The notes: generated from the letters alone by a model not told the origin. A DNA stretch of 64,000 bases from CAWFGS01 sp963815535 (GCA_963815535.1 CAWFGS010000001.1:558001-622000), one strand, 5' to 3'; shown: positions 45,208 to 55,583, counted from the first letter of the stretch. Program-made: numbers and translations.

Positions 45208-47834
45208 TTTCGCAGACGTTCGATGGCCTGCGCCAGCGCAACGTACAGTTTGCCCATATCGGAACTGAGCAGCGTAATACCGATCGCGTTGCCATCCCGC
45301 GTCGACAGCATGGACCGCAGCATCGCTTCGAAGTCGTGGATATACCGGGTGACGTGTTCGCGGAACTGTTCGTCGGTGTCATAGACATCCGCAATTTCGC
45401 GCGCCGTTCCGCTGTCGATCAACTGCACGGCGCGACGCGTAAAGATGCCGCGATCGCCGCGCAGATAGGCCGTCCAGGCGGTATCCGAAATGTCGGACGA
45501 CATGCCCTTGGCGATGTCGATAGCGCTGGAGTTCAGGCTTTCCACAATCAAGGCCATGCGCCGTGCGAAATCGTTGTCTGTCCGTTCCTGAGCGCGTTCT
45601 CGCGCATCGTCGATCCGCCGCTCTAGATTTTCAGCCAGCTCGTTTACGGTTGCCAGTTGATCGAGCAATTCAGCGGTCGCGGCTTGTCCACCTTGTGCGG
45701 CACGAACGGCCGATGCTTCCAGTTCGGCAATCCCGTCATGCACGCTTTGCGTCAGCGCATTATTGATTGCATGCGCGGATTTACGACCCAGATCGTCTGC
45801 GATCGCATCGATATTTTTGGTCGCCCCCGCACCGATCCGTTCCGCCGCAGCGCGCCCGGCGCCATCCACGCTATCTATTGCACGCAGCAACTCGCGTTCG
45901 GTATCGGACGCCAACACACTTATTTTGCCGCGCAGTTTTTCGGTCGCCGCATTAAGACGGTCGAGCGAAGCGCCATGTTCGCCGCCCGCAGACCGGAGGC
46001 GATCTTCCAACTCACCTAGCAGCGAGATGGTATCGTTCCCCAAATCGCGAGTGGCCGCCAAGTGATCCGACAGCTTCGCGCCGTTGTCGTTGGCTTCTTC
46101 CACGACCGCCTGAACGGATTTCGCCCGATCCGCCAGTGACGTCATGTCGTCAGAGGCAGCACCGATCGCTTCCGTCAGATCCACGCGGCTATGATGCAAT
46201 GCCCCTTGGATCAGTTCGAGCAGGCGAACGCTCTCCTCCGTCGCTGCAGTCAGCCCGCTGCGCGTTTCCGCCACATTCAACTGCCCGTCGGCCAGAATGC
46301 CGGTCAATCGATCCGCGTTCTGGGTCAGATTGTCCGTGGTTCGATCACCGAACTCGATCAGATCGGCGAAGCGATCGTTGAGCGCGGACGCGGACGATTC
46401 CACCGCCGCCCCCTGTTCCGCCAAAGCTGCGGTGAGCGCCAGCTGGTCTTCCCGCCGCCTCGCGATCGCACCGTCGATCGAAGCCAGCTGTTCGTCCAGC
46501 GATGCCACCCCTTCGTCGGCCATTTTTGCAAGTTCGTCCCGCCGACGAACGATCTGGCGATTGAACAATGTATCGCGCTCAGCCAATTTCGCATCCACCG
46601 CATTGGCTTCATCGACGAGTGCAGTAAGTTTGTGGTTCGACGCTTCCAACGCATTGTCGTCGATGCGCTGCAGTTCTTCCACTGCTTGGCGCAAATGCGC
46701 CTGCATCGCGTCGATCTGCTTGCGCCAGACGGTCAGGGCCATATCTTCGCCTTCCCGGATCCCGTTCGCAATTTCCGCCCCGTCGTCGCGCAACGCTGCC
46801 ATCCGAACGCTCAGCTGACTGGCGGCGTCACGTTCGTCGGCCGCCATACGATCACGAATGGCATCGATTTCGCCCGTCATGGTATCGACGCGTGCCCGCA
46901 TGGCTGCCAGAGCGTCGATCTCCCGCCCGTCCATATCGGCGCGGAATTCGTCGCACTGGCCGGACAGGGTTTCGAAGCGCGTTCGGATCAGCCCGTCGGT
47001 CGCTTCAGCCTGCCGTTCGAAATCGGCCAGCATACCGCCAACGCGTTCCGACACGCCGTCCACCTGGCGATCGCTCGCCTGTGCGAATTGATTGAGGCGA
47101 TCGAAGCCCGCAATAAGCTCCTCGATTTGCGCCTTTGCCGTCAGCCCGGCATTGCCGATCTGGTTGGAAACGTCGCGCGACGAATTGGCAATCACTGGCA
47201 GATCGTCGCGCAATTTTGACATGTTCTTAACGGCGTGATCGCTGACATCGCCGATTGCATTCACCTGTTCGCCGTTATCCCTGATGAGAGTAACCAATCG
47301 ATCGGCATGTTCGGACAATCTGTCGCCCGCGCTGCGCCCCAGCGAATCCAGTTCGCGAGTCTGCGCTGCGAGAAATTCCCGCGCGAGGCTCAGTTCGCGG
47401 TTCACGATGATCAGGCGTTCTTCCAACGCTGAGGACTCAGCAGCCAAGTTATGCGCGATATTTCCGAACCTTGCCGCTTCGCGTCCGGAGCTGCGCACAA
47501 TCGCCTGCCACACCAGCAGAATGAGGACGATCGGCGTGGCCCAAATGGAAACCCATGCAATCCACTGCTGTTGGCTGGCCCCGGAAACTATTGCACTCCA
47601 ATTGCTCCACACGAAGTACCCAGTCCAGGCCGCCATCGTCGCCAATGCCGATATTGCGGCCAAGATCGCCCCCCAGCGCCAGCGGGCGCTATCGTCGGAT
47701 ATGTCGATATTGGCTTGATCGTAATCCCAGTCGTCGCTCGCTTCCTCGACGGCGATGGCTTCCGGTGCGTCATCCAATGCCTCGGCGCTGATGGCGGCTT
47801 CATCGACGGCTCTGATATGCGATCCATTGGTCAT
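45204..47834 (-). CDS. Large membrane-anchored coiled-coil protein, function unknown
   Basis: An 876-aa protein. The first 50 residues are acidic. Two transmembrane helices follow at about 52-75 and 90-112 (one ends in WTGYFVWSNW; the other is WVSIWATPIVLILLVW). The remaining 760 residues are almost all helix with regular heptads, rich in Ala, Glu, Asp, Arg and Leu, and repeatedly show ADRL, DRLN and AAIDEV-like units. This gives a look like the signalling domain of a chemoreceptor, but no chemoreceptor hairpin tip is evident. No enzymatic motif was found. The cytoplasmic or periplasmic coiled coil could act as a scaffold or polarity factor. It is divergent from the Hpt-like gene by about 70 bp, sharing its promoter region. 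Confidence 0.8.
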   Translation of the reverse strand: MTNGSHIRAVDEAAISAEALDDAPEAIAVEEASDDWDYDQANIDISDDSARWRWGAILAAISALATMAAWTGYFVWSNWSAIVSGASQQQWIAWVSIWATPIVLILLVWQAIVRSSGREAARFGNIAHNLAAESSALEERLIIVNRELSLAREFLAAQTRELDSLGRSAGDRLSEHADRLVTLIRDNGEQVNAIGDVSDHAVKNMSKLRDDLPVIANSSRDVSNQIGNAGLTAKAQIEELIAGFDRLNQFAQASDRQVDGVSERVGGMLADFERQAEATDGLIRTRFETLSGQCDEFRADMDGREIDALAAMRARVDTMTGEIDAIRDRMAADERDAASQLSVRMAALRDDGAEIANGIREGEDMALTVWRKQIDAMQAHLRQAVEELQRIDDNALEASNHKLTALVDEANAVDAKLAERDTLFNRQIVRRRDELAKMADEGVASLDEQLASIDGAIARRREDQLALTAALAEQGAAVESSASALNDRFADLIEFGDRTTDNLTQNADRLTGILADGQLNVAETRSGLTAATEESVRLLELIQGALHHSRVDLTEAIGAASDDMTSLADRAKSVQAVVEEANDNGAKLSDHLAATRDLGNDTISLLGELEDRLRSAGGEHGASLDRLNAATEKLRGKISVLASDTERELLRAIDSVDGAGRAAAERIGAGATKNIDAIADDLGRKSAHAINNALTQSVHDGIAELEASAVRAAQGGQAATAELLDQLATVNELAENLERRIDDARERAQERTDNDFARRMALIVESLNSSAIDIAKGMSSDISDTAWTAYLRGDRGIFTRRAVQLIDSGTAREIADVYDTDEQFREHVTRYIHDFEAMLRSMLSTRDGNAIGITLLSSDMGKLYVALAQAIERLRN

Positions 47835-47903
47835 GCATGCAGATTACCACAATCGCGAGTGCGTGAAAGGACATCTTAACTATTGACCCCCCATCGTGCG
47901 GCA

Positions 47904-48233
47904 ATGATCGTGTTCGACCATGCGGCTTTCGAAGCCAATCTGACCGCTGCCGCTGGTGACGATGCGGAACTGCTGGACGAACTTCGCGCCGCGTTCATCG
48001 CCAGCGTTTCGGTACAGGCCGATTTGCTGAAGCGCGCCCGATGCGATGGGAACTGGACCGTTGCGGCCATGCGTCTGAAAGGGCTCGGTTCGAGCTTCCA
48101 CTCCGCAGAGCTGATCGATCTTGCCCAGATCGCGCTGGATTCCGCGCCGGGCGAACCCACTGCAATTCGCAGCTTCGAAACATTCCTTACCGTTTTGAAG
48201 CGGAGCTCCGAACCGAGCGGGCAACTGCTCTAG
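47904..48233 (+). CDS. Hpt-domain-like protein lacking the phosphorylatable His
   Basis: A 109-aa helical protein. The pattern FDHAAFEANL..GDDAELLDELRAAF, a four-helix Hpt bundle layout, and AAMRLKGLGSSFHSAEL match histidine phosphotransfer domains. The residue aligned with the phosphorylated His of the HxLKG motif is Met56 (MRLKG). ATG 47904 is preferred; TTG 47883 would add seven residues. It lies 72 bp upstream of the next gene and may form an operon with the two downstream genes. It could be a binding-only Hpt. The family call is by eye. Confidence 0.7.
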   Translation: MIVFDHAAFEANLTAAAGDDAELLDELRAAFIASVSVQADLLKRARCDGNWTVAAMRLKGLGSSFHSAELIDLAQIALDSAPGEPTAIRSFETFLTVLKRSSEPSGQLL

Positions 48234-48305
48234 GACTGATCCATCATCGTCCTGCGATAAAGTATAAATAACCTCGCTTTAACCAGATATAGGTATCGGC
48301 GTAGC

Positions 48306-49208
48306 ATGACCGATGTCGTTCCACCCGATCCCGATCGCAATTCTGCCGAGGCGGATTTGCGCGAAGAATTGGCGCGAGCGGATATCGCGCGTGAAAGCGT
48401 GCCGGCGATCCTGGTGCATTTGCTAGCGAACGGCCGAAACTCTTTACTGAACGACGAAATCATCGCGCGTGTCCGCGGTATGGTGCGGCATGTGACGGAG
48501 CAGGTGTCGGCCGTGTCCGCAGAACCAACCGATACCAACGCTACGCCGCAGGCGGAAGAACTGGACCGACTGTTCGCAAACCTTATCCAGTTTTCACCCT
48601 TGCTTGAATTCTGTCACGCAACCACGCTCGAAGGGCGGCTGCTGAAACAGTTGGAATCATCCAACGCCATCGATCCGGTTCTTTCGCCCTTGCTGCAATC
48701 ATGCGTTGCGAGCGAGGAAGGGGATCTGGCCGAACTGGCCATTGCGGTTTTGGCGTCCCAAGCGCGATTTATGCAGCATTACGGGCGTATGGAACTTCCA
48801 CTGAGCGAACTGCCGGACGATGTTTACGATGGGATGGTGTCGCATGCGGGTGATTGGGTTCGTTCCGATGTTGACGTACGCGGGGGCAAATGCAGGCTCA
48901 TTATGTTGGCGCAACTGATAGACGCCCGGAACGATCACGGCAAATCGGGACTATCCGTCGCGCATGCCGGGGCCTCGTTGTTTTGCAGTGCGTTGGCGAA
49001 GATGTCCGGCCAATCGCGAACTTCAGCTGTGCTCGCGACTGACCCGGAACAAACCGCTCGATTGGCAATCATGCTTCGCGCAAGCGGATTGGATGCGCCA
49101 GCGATTGGCGAACAGTTCGGGTATCTTCACGGTGATTTGCCGACGCTCGAAAGCGTCGAAACGATGCGCGCGGACCGTGCGCGAAAGCTGTTGGCGGATT
49201 TCGCATAA
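48306..49208 (+). CDS. Hypothetical helical protein, possibly signalling-related
   Basis: A 300-aa acidic, mostly helical, soluble protein with no signal peptide or membrane segment. I recognise no family. Features seen are an N-terminal segment rich in Glu/Arg/Ala, LFANLIQFSPLLEFCHA in the middle, and DRARKLLADFA at the end. Its TAA shares a base with the ATG of the histidine-kinase-like gene (TAATG), so the two are probably made together. The context, between an Hpt-like and a kinase-like gene, suggests a role in the same pathway; this is inference. Confidence 0.75.
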   Translation: MTDVVPPDPDRNSAEADLREELARADIARESVPAILVHLLANGRNSLLNDEIIARVRGMVRHVTEQVSAVSAEPTDTNATPQAEELDRLFANLIQFSPLLEFCHATTLEGRLLKQLESSNAIDPVLSPLLQSCVASEEGDLAELAIAVLASQARFMQHYGRMELPLSELPDDVYDGMVSHAGDWVRSDVDVRGGKCRLIMLAQLIDARNDHGKSGLSVAHAGASLFCSALAKMSGQSRTSAVLATDPEQTARLAIMLRASGLDAPAIGEQFGYLHGDLPTLESVETMRADRARKLLADFA

Positions 49209-50572
49209 TGAGCGAGCCGTTACCTCGAACGACGACAGCCGAAACTGACAGTCGCTTGCGGTTCACGGCGATCGTCGAGCCGCTACTGTCGCTGCAGCTT
49301 AAATGCGGCGGCACGGCGGATGGTGAAATCGCCGTCCCGGAGCTGCGATCACTGGTTTTGAAAAGCACTGCCGATGAGGTGTCGATAACGCGCGCCATCA
49401 AAGCGGTCACGCGCAATAGCCAAATTCAGTTTCAAGCAAGTACATCTCCGCAAGAGGATGGCGGCTGCACATTGGTGATCAGTGACTGGACCACGACATC
49501 ACGTCAGAGTGAAGAAGGATTGGACCGTGATGCTGCCGCGCAAAATTACGACGTCGCGACGGCAGCTCTAACCGCTTATCTGGATCACAGGCAGCGCATC
49601 GTTACGGCCCAGTCCTCGAGGGAAGAACTGGCCGATACGGCACATGCGATGAATGATGGCGTGGGTCGGCATTGGACCGAGTTCGTGGAATTGCTTTCCG
49701 AGAGCGGCCACAGCAAAACGTCCGACTGGCGCAATGAGGACAGGATAAGCGTAAGCGTTTCGGGATCACCTGCCTCTTATACAGTTCGCATATTGCCGTC
49801 GCGCGGGGTGGATGCGGCCATAGAAGGCTTCACGCTGCTGCTCGTATCTGCCGAGCCACTCTTCGATCCGTCGCACAATCAGGCTACCGCCAATCCACCG
49901 TTGTTGACCGCTACGCTCGCGCCGGCATTGCGGCAGCCGATTGCGCGTATCATCGCAAATGCGGAAACCATTCGCACCAAACTGGCCGGGCCTCTCGCAG
50001 AGGAATACAGTGCCTACGCCGCGGATATATCGGCCGCCGGGCAACATTTGATGTCGTTGGTCGAAGATTTGACGGATCTGGAAATCGTCGAGGCGGGCGA
50101 TTTCACGACAGCCCCCGATCGTATCGATCTGATCGACTGCGCGCGTCGAACCGGCGGAATACTCGGCGTGAAGGCATCCGATCGCGATATCTCATTGATC
50201 ATGCCGGAAGCGGAGCAGCAGATCATGGCCGTCGGTGAATTTCGCCGCGTGTTGCAGATACTGATCAACCTCGTCGGGAACGCGATTGCGTACTCGCCAC
50301 CGGGTTCTGTCGTTACGGTGACCGTGGAGGATCACGGTGACATTGCCGCGATCAGCGTTTCGGACCAGGGGGCGGGGCTGACGGTGGAACAGCGCCGAAC
50401 CGTGTTCGACAAGTTCGAACGGTTGGGAAGAAGCCCGGACGGCGGGTCAGGGCTGGGACTTTACATTTCCCGCAAGCTGGCAATCGCGATGAATGGCGAT
50501 TTGATTGCGGAAGAGGCAAAGGGGCAGGGCGCGCGTTTCACGCTGACCCTGCCCACATCCGAAGAGGATTAG
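49208..50572 (+). CDS. Soluble histidine-kinase-like protein with degenerate H-box
   Basis: A 454-aa cytoplasmic protein with no transmembrane helix. The C-terminal ATPase domain is complete: N-box ILINLVGNAIAYSPPG, G1 SDQGAGL, F-box FDKFERL, G2 GSGLGLYISRKL. The dimerisation helix reads LAPALRQPIARIIANAETI where kinases have an AHELRTPL-type H-box, so Pro239 replaces the phospho-accepting His and Ala240 the Glu. The N-terminal 230 residues may be a PAS-like sensor but are not clear. It may be a pseudokinase or act on another His. It ends just before a strong hairpin and convergent gltA. Confidence 0.85.
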   Translation: MSEPLPRTTTAETDSRLRFTAIVEPLLSLQLKCGGTADGEIAVPELRSLVLKSTADEVSITRAIKAVTRNSQIQFQASTSPQEDGGCTLVISDWTTTSRQSEEGLDRDAAAQNYDVATAALTAYLDHRQRIVTAQSSREELADTAHAMNDGVGRHWTEFVELLSESGHSKTSDWRNEDRISVSVSGSPASYTVRILPSRGVDAAIEGFTLLLVSAEPLFDPSHNQATANPPLLTATLAPALRQPIARIIANAETIRTKLAGPLAEEYSAYAADISAAGQHLMSLVEDLTDLEIVEAGDFTTAPDRIDLIDCARRTGGILGVKASDRDISLIMPEAEQQIMAVGEFRRVLQILINLVGNAIAYSPPGSVVTVTVEDHGDIAAISVSDQGAGLTVEQRRTVFDKFERLGRSPDGGSGLGLYISRKLAIAMNGDLIAEEAKGQGARFTLTLPTSEED

Positions 50573-50608
50573 GCCACCGTAAGGTTCGATGTGAACCTAT
50601 ACGGTGGC
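50573..50608. terminator. Strong bidirectional hairpin between kinase-like gene and gltA
   Basis: GCCACCGTAAGGTTC (50573-50587) pairs with GAACCTATACGGTGGC (50593-50608), with one bulged base and a five-base loop. It fills most of the 48-bp gap between convergent genes and begins right at the kinase-like stop. No T run follows on either side, but the 15-bp stem is likely to end transcription or protect both 3' ends. Confidence 0.65.
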
Positions 50609-50620
50609 TATGCCAGCGTT

Positions 50621-51920
50621 TCAGCGTTTGCCCACCGGAACATAATCGCGCTGGGTCGGGCCGGTATAAAGCTGCCGGGGCCGACCGATTTTTTGCGCCG
50701 GATCGGAAATCATCTCGTTCCATTGGGCGACCCACCCGACGGTCCGTGCCAGGGCGAACAGAGCGGTGAACATGGTTGTCGGGAAACCGATTGCCGACAG
50801 GATTACGCCCGAATAGAAATCGACATTCGGGAACAGCTTCTTCTCCCGGAAATAATCGTCGTTCAACGCCATTTCTTCCAGTTGCAAAGCGGTTTCGAAC
50901 ACTGGGTCGGACACTTTCAACGCGTCGAACACTTCGCGAACCGTTTTTTGCATCACCGTCGCGCGCGGGTCGTAGTTCTTGTACACACGATGACCGAAAC
51001 CCATCAGGCGGAACGGATCGTTCTTGTCCTTCGCCCGCTCGATATAATGCGGAATGCGATCGGGCGTTCCGATTTCCCGCAGCATATTGAGCGCAGCTTC
51101 GTTCGCGCCGCCGTGCGCCGGTCCCCACAGGCAAGCAATCCCCGCCGCCGTGCAAGCGAAGGGATTGGCGCCGGACGACCCGGCCAGGCGAACAGTCGAG
51201 GTCGATGCGTTCTGTTCATGGTCGGCGTGAAGGATGAAAATGCGATCCATCGCCCGCTCCACCGCCGGGACGATTTCGTATTCCTCCGCTGGGACGCCGA
51301 ACGTCATACGCAGGAAATTGCCGGTATAGCTTAGCGAATTGTCCGGCCCCATGAATGGCTGACCGATGGAGTATTTATACGCCATCGCAGCGATCGTCGG
51401 CATCTTCGCGATCAAACGATGGCTGCTGATCTTGCGATGTTCGGGATCGGATATATCCGTGCTGTCGTGATAGAACGCCGACAAGCGCGCCGACGACACC
51501 GCACATGATCGCCATCGGATGCGCGTCACGGCGAAACCCCTGGTAGAATTGACGAAGCTGGTCATGCAGCATCGTGTGCCGCGTGATCGTGTAGTTGAAA
51601 TCGTCGAGTTCGGTTTGCTGCGGCAGTTCGCCGTTCAGCAGCAAATAGGCGACTTCCATAAAACTGCTGTCTTCGGCAAGTTGACCGATGGGATATCCAC
51701 GGTGCAGCAGCACGCCTTCTTCCCCGTCGATATAAGTCAGGGCGCTTTCGCACGATGCAGTCGAGGTGAAACCGGGATCGAAAGTGAACGCACCGGTCTG
51801 GCCATACAATTTGCGAATATCGACCACGTCGGGGCCGCAGCTGCCCTGTAGCACCGCAAGGTCCATATCCTTGCCGCCCAGTTCGAGTTTCGCTTGCCCG
51901 CCTGCCTGTGTGTCAGCCAA
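50621..51920 (-). CDS. gltA: Citrate synthase (frameshifted as given)
   Basis: A type II hexameric citrate synthase that condenses oxaloacetate and acetyl-CoA at the entry of the TCA cycle. The N-terminal frame (MADTQAGGQAK to CGVVGAL) ends in nonsense. The next frame carries SAFYHDSTDI, GPAHGGANEAAL (catalytic His), FGHRVYKNYDPRA (second His) and the C-terminus. Deleting one base (A on the + strand at 51483-51484) joins them as VGALSAFYHD and gives 432 aa, the normal length. The gene is essential for aerobic growth in most relatives, so a sequence error is probable. gltX lies upstream, 35 bp away. Confidence 0.92.
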
Positions 51921-51955
51921 TTCGTTTCTCCTTCAACCTTGAAAGGTCGCTTCTG

Positions 51956-53379
51956 TTATCCTTGCGAAAGCGCCTGAGCGTCAATTCGCGCCAAAGCCTC
52001 GTCACGTCCGATCAGTACGAGCACGTCGAAAATACCTGGGGAGCTGGTCGTTCCCGTCAACGCCGCGCGCAACGGCTGTGCCAATTTCCCCAGCCCCAAT
52101 TCCAGCTCTTCGGCCATCTGTTTCAGATTGGCTTCCAGACCGGCGATTGTCCAGTTCTTTTCTGCCGCCAATCGTGCGGATATCTGCGCCAGCAGCTGGC
52201 GGTTCGGATCGGTCAGCAATGCCTGCGCCTTGTCGGTAAACGACCGGCGCCGACTCCGTCGATAGGAACGCCGTGCTCTCGGCGAGATCGTTCAGGTTCT
52301 TCGCGCGGACTTTCAACACCGGCATTGCGGCGACCAGCTTGTCGCGATCGATATCGTCCGAAACACGCGGCGCAATCAGTTCGACCAAAGCGGCCTCATC
52401 CGCCTCGCGAAGATAATGCCCGTTCAGATTGTCGAGCTTCTTCATGTCGAACCGCGACGGGCTCTTGCCGACACCTGCCAGATCGAACAGGCTGATGGCT
52501 TCGGCGCGCGATAGCTCCTCGCGGTCGCCATGGGCCCAACCCAGGCGCAGCAGATAATTGAACAGCGCGTCGGACAGGATGCCGAGCTCGTCGCGATACG
52601 CCTCTACACCCAGTGCGCCATGGCGCTTCGACAGCTTTGCGCCGTCGCTGCCGTGGATCAGCGGGATATGGGCATAGGTCGGTATCGGCCAGCCCCCTTC
52701 GATCGCGTCCATCGCGCGATAGATCGGTATTTGGCGAAAGGCGTTGTTGAGATGATCGTCGCCGCGAATTACATGGGTACAGCCCATATCGCGATCATCG
52801 ACGACAGCCGCCAGCATGTAGGTGGGCGTTCCGTCGGCGCGCAGAATGACGTAATCGTCCAGTTCCCCATTATCCACCGTCACCGAACCCTGAACGGCAT
52901 CCTCGATCGTCACCGACCCATCGGCAGGTGTCCGCAAACGCACGGTGTAGGGCGTTTCCGCCGCCATGTCGGCGGCATCGCGATCGCGCCAGCGTCCGTC
53001 ATACCGCATCGGCTGTTTGTTCGCGCGCTGCTCTGCCCGCATCGCTTCCAGTTCTTCCGCCGTGGCAAAACATTTGTAGGCGTGGCCGCCATCGAGCAGG
53101 CTTTGCGCGACCTCCGCATGGCGGCCCGCACGGTCCGACTGAAACACGGGCGGTTCGTCATAGTCGAGGCCGAGCCAATCCAGTCCGCCGATGATCGCAT
53201 CGATCGCTTCCTGTCGTGGAGCGTTTGCGGTCGGTATCCTCGATCCGCAGCAGCGCCTTGCCGCCATGATGGCGTGCGAACAACCAGTTGAACAAAGCGG
53301 TGCGCGCACCGCCGATATGCAGAAATCCCGTGGGGGAGGGCGCGAACCGGGTTATGACGCCGCTGCTGCCGCTTGCCAT
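51956..53379 (-). CDS. gltX: Glutamyl-tRNA synthetase (two frameshifts as given)
   Basis: A class I aminoacyl-tRNA synthetase. The N-terminal piece starts at 53379 with MASGSSGVITRFAPSPTGFLHIGG, of which PTGFLHIGG is the HIGH motif. It breaks after DRKRST; deleting one base at 53214 gives RST-QEAIDAIIGG. The middle piece has KLSKRHGALGVEAY (KMSKS-type motif) and CTHVIRGDDHL. It breaks between AESTAFL and SFTDKAQALL, somewhere in 52241-52268. The C-terminal piece ends at 51956. With both insertions removed the protein is 473 aa, the normal length. Two independent breaks in an indispensable gene point to sequence error. Confidence 0.92.
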
Positions 53380-53408
53380 TCGTGAGACTTTCCTATCCAG
53401 CTGAAACG

Positions 53409-55583
53409 ATGCCGGAACGCATGATCGACATCCCCTTCGGAGAGGAGCCGCGCGCGCCCGATACCAAGGCTTCGGCTCACTGGGGCAACATGCGCGCAAT
53501 GTCTAGCGTTGCGGACGCGATCGAACACTGGTTCGCATCTGCCGGGTTCGACCGTGGCCCGTGGCTGACGGTGGGTTTTGCATGCGGCATTGCGACATGG
53601 TTCGTTCTCGATGGTCCCTGGCAATGGGTGGCGGCAATAGCGGCCATGTGCCTGACGGCATTGGGCGCATTATCGCTGTGGCGCGATCGCGACGATCGGG
53701 TGGGGGTGCGAATGGCAGTCGCCGGCATGTCGCTGATCGTGGCATTCGGCATCGCCGTCATATGGCTGCGATCGGAAATGGTCGGGGCGGAGCCGATCGA
53801 ACGGCCTAACGTGGGTTTCCTTTCAGGGCGGATATTGGAGCGGGAGGATCAGCCTGCGCGCGATCGGATCCGCCTTATCATCGCCATGCGCGATGCCGAA
53901 CTGGGACGATCGCAAAAAGTGCGTATCAACGTGCCGCTGGACCGTGCCGAACCGGCCCTGGCAGAAGGCGCGGTGGTGCGATTGCGCGCCCGCCTGATGC
54001 CGCCCGCGCCACCGATGTTGCCCGGCGCGTACGACTTTGCGCGCACCGCATGGTTTGCAGGTTATGCGGCGACGGGAACGGTGCTGGGCGATATCGAAGT
54101 AACGCAAAGCCCACCCGCCAATGCCGACCCCATCGCGCAGCTGCAACGATATCTGTCACGTCATGTGCGGGGCAATCTCGGGGGATCGCCCGGCACGATC
54201 GCTGCCGCCTTCGCCAGCGGAGATCGGGGCGGCATCGCCGAAGCGGATGAAGAGGCGATGCGCGATTCCGGTCTGACGCATCTGCTGTCGATAAGCGGGC
54301 TGCACGTCTCCGCCGTAATCGCAGCCGCATATTTGCTGGCCATCAAACTGTTGGCGTTATGGCCCTGGCTGACATTGCGCGTTCGGCTGCCGGTTTTGGC
54401 AGCGGGGGTCGGCGCGTTGGCCGGGATCGGGTACACCTTGTTGACCGGCAGCGAAGTGCCGACCGTTCGCAGCTGCGTGGGTGCGGTGCTGGTCCTGATC
54501 GCGCTGGCCATCGGACGTGAGGCATTGTCGCTGCGGATGGTCGCCGTCGCCGCGTTTCTGGTACTGCTGGTCTGGCCGGAATCGCTGGTCGGGCCAAGCT
54601 TTCAGATGAGCTTTTCCGCCGTCATTGCCATCGTGGCGCTTCATAACAGCTCACCTGTAAAAGCATTCCTGGCCCCGCGCGAGGAAAGCTGGTTCGCGCG
54701 TATGGGACGCAGAACGGTCATGCTGTTGATTACGGGTTTTGTGATCGAGATCGCCTTGATGCCGATCGTTCTGTTTCATTTCCACCGCGCCGGCGTTTAC
54801 GGCGCGCTGGCAAACGTTATCGCCATACCGCTGGTGACATTCGCATCCATGCCGCTGATTGCGATCGCGCTGGCTTTGGACGTTGTCGGCATCGGCGCAC
54901 CCGCATGGTGGATGGCGGGGAAGTCTCTAGAACTCCTATTGTGGATTGCCCATTTCACAGCAGCGCAACCCGGTGCGGTGAAGCTGATGCCGCAAATGAG
55001 CGGAATTGCATTCGCGCTGTTCGTGTCGGGCGGCCTGTGGCTCGCACTGTGGACGGGCAAAGCGCGACTGTTGGGGTTTGTGCCCGCCGCGTTGGCCACC
55101 GCGATATTCCTATCCGCTTCCACCCCGGATCTGTTGATATCGGGTGACGGCAGGCATGTCGGTATCGTGGGGGAGGGGGATCGCCTGCTGACCTTGCGCG
55201 AAGGGCGTTCGACGTACGCGCGGGACAATTTGCTGGAACTGGCAGGTCAAAGCAGCGAACCAATACCTTGGACGATTGGAAAGGAGTCACGGTGCAGTCC
55301 CGATTTCTGCGTCATTACCCTCGAACGGGCAGGCAGAAATTGGGTGGTCATGATGGCGCGCAGTCGCAATTACATCGACGAACGCCCGTTGGCCGCCGCT
55401 TGCGACCGAGTGGACATCGTCATCGCCGACCGTTGGTTACCGGGAAGTTGCCGCCCCAAATGGCTGAAGGCCGATCGCAATTTTCTGGGTCGCACCGGCG
55501 GGCTGGCTGTCTTTCTCAACGATGAGAAATTCCATACCGTTGCGTCTTATCAGGGCCAGCATGGCTGGTGGCGACAGCGATGA
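53409..55583 (+). CDS. comEC: ComEC/Rec2 family competence protein
   Basis: A 724-aa polytopic membrane protein that in competent bacteria forms the channel for incoming single-stranded DNA. The Competence domain has HLLSISGLHVSAVIAAAYL (seen as LSISGLHVSAV) and GPSFQMSFSAV. The N-terminal DUF4131-like part and about ten helices are present. The C-terminal 140 residues resemble a shortened, metal-ligand-poor beta-lactamase-like domain. ATG 53409 is chosen; TTG 53373 would overlap gltX. Only 29 bp separate it from the divergent gltX, and 18 bp from convergent lexA. Confidence 0.9.
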   Translation: MPERMIDIPFGEEPRAPDTKASAHWGNMRAMSSVADAIEHWFASAGFDRGPWLTVGFACGIATWFVLDGPWQWVAAIAAMCLTALGALSLWRDRDDRVGVRMAVAGMSLIVAFGIAVIWLRSEMVGAEPIERPNVGFLSGRILEREDQPARDRIRLIIAMRDAELGRSQKVRINVPLDRAEPALAEGAVVRLRARLMPPAPPMLPGAYDFARTAWFAGYAATGTVLGDIEVTQSPPANADPIAQLQRYLSRHVRGNLGGSPGTIAAAFASGDRGGIAEADEEAMRDSGLTHLLSISGLHVSAVIAAAYLLAIKLLALWPWLTLRVRLPVLAAGVGALAGIGYTLLTGSEVPTVRSCVGAVLVLIALAIGREALSLRMVAVAAFLVLLVWPESLVGPSFQMSFSAVIAIVALHNSSPVKAFLAPREESWFARMGRRTVMLLITGFVIEIALMPIVLFHFHRAGVYGALANVIAIPLVTFASMPLIAIALALDVVGIGAPAWWMAGKSLELLLWIAHFTAAQPGAVKLMPQMSGIAFALFVSGGLWLALWTGKARLLGFVPAALATAIFLSASTPDLLISGDGRHVGIVGEGDRLLTLREGRSTYARDNLLELAGQSSEPIPWTIGKESRCSPDFCVITLERAGRNWVVMMARSRNYIDERPLAAACDRVDIVIADRWLPGSCRPKWLKADRNFLGRTGGLAVFLNDEKFHTVASYQGQHGWWRQR

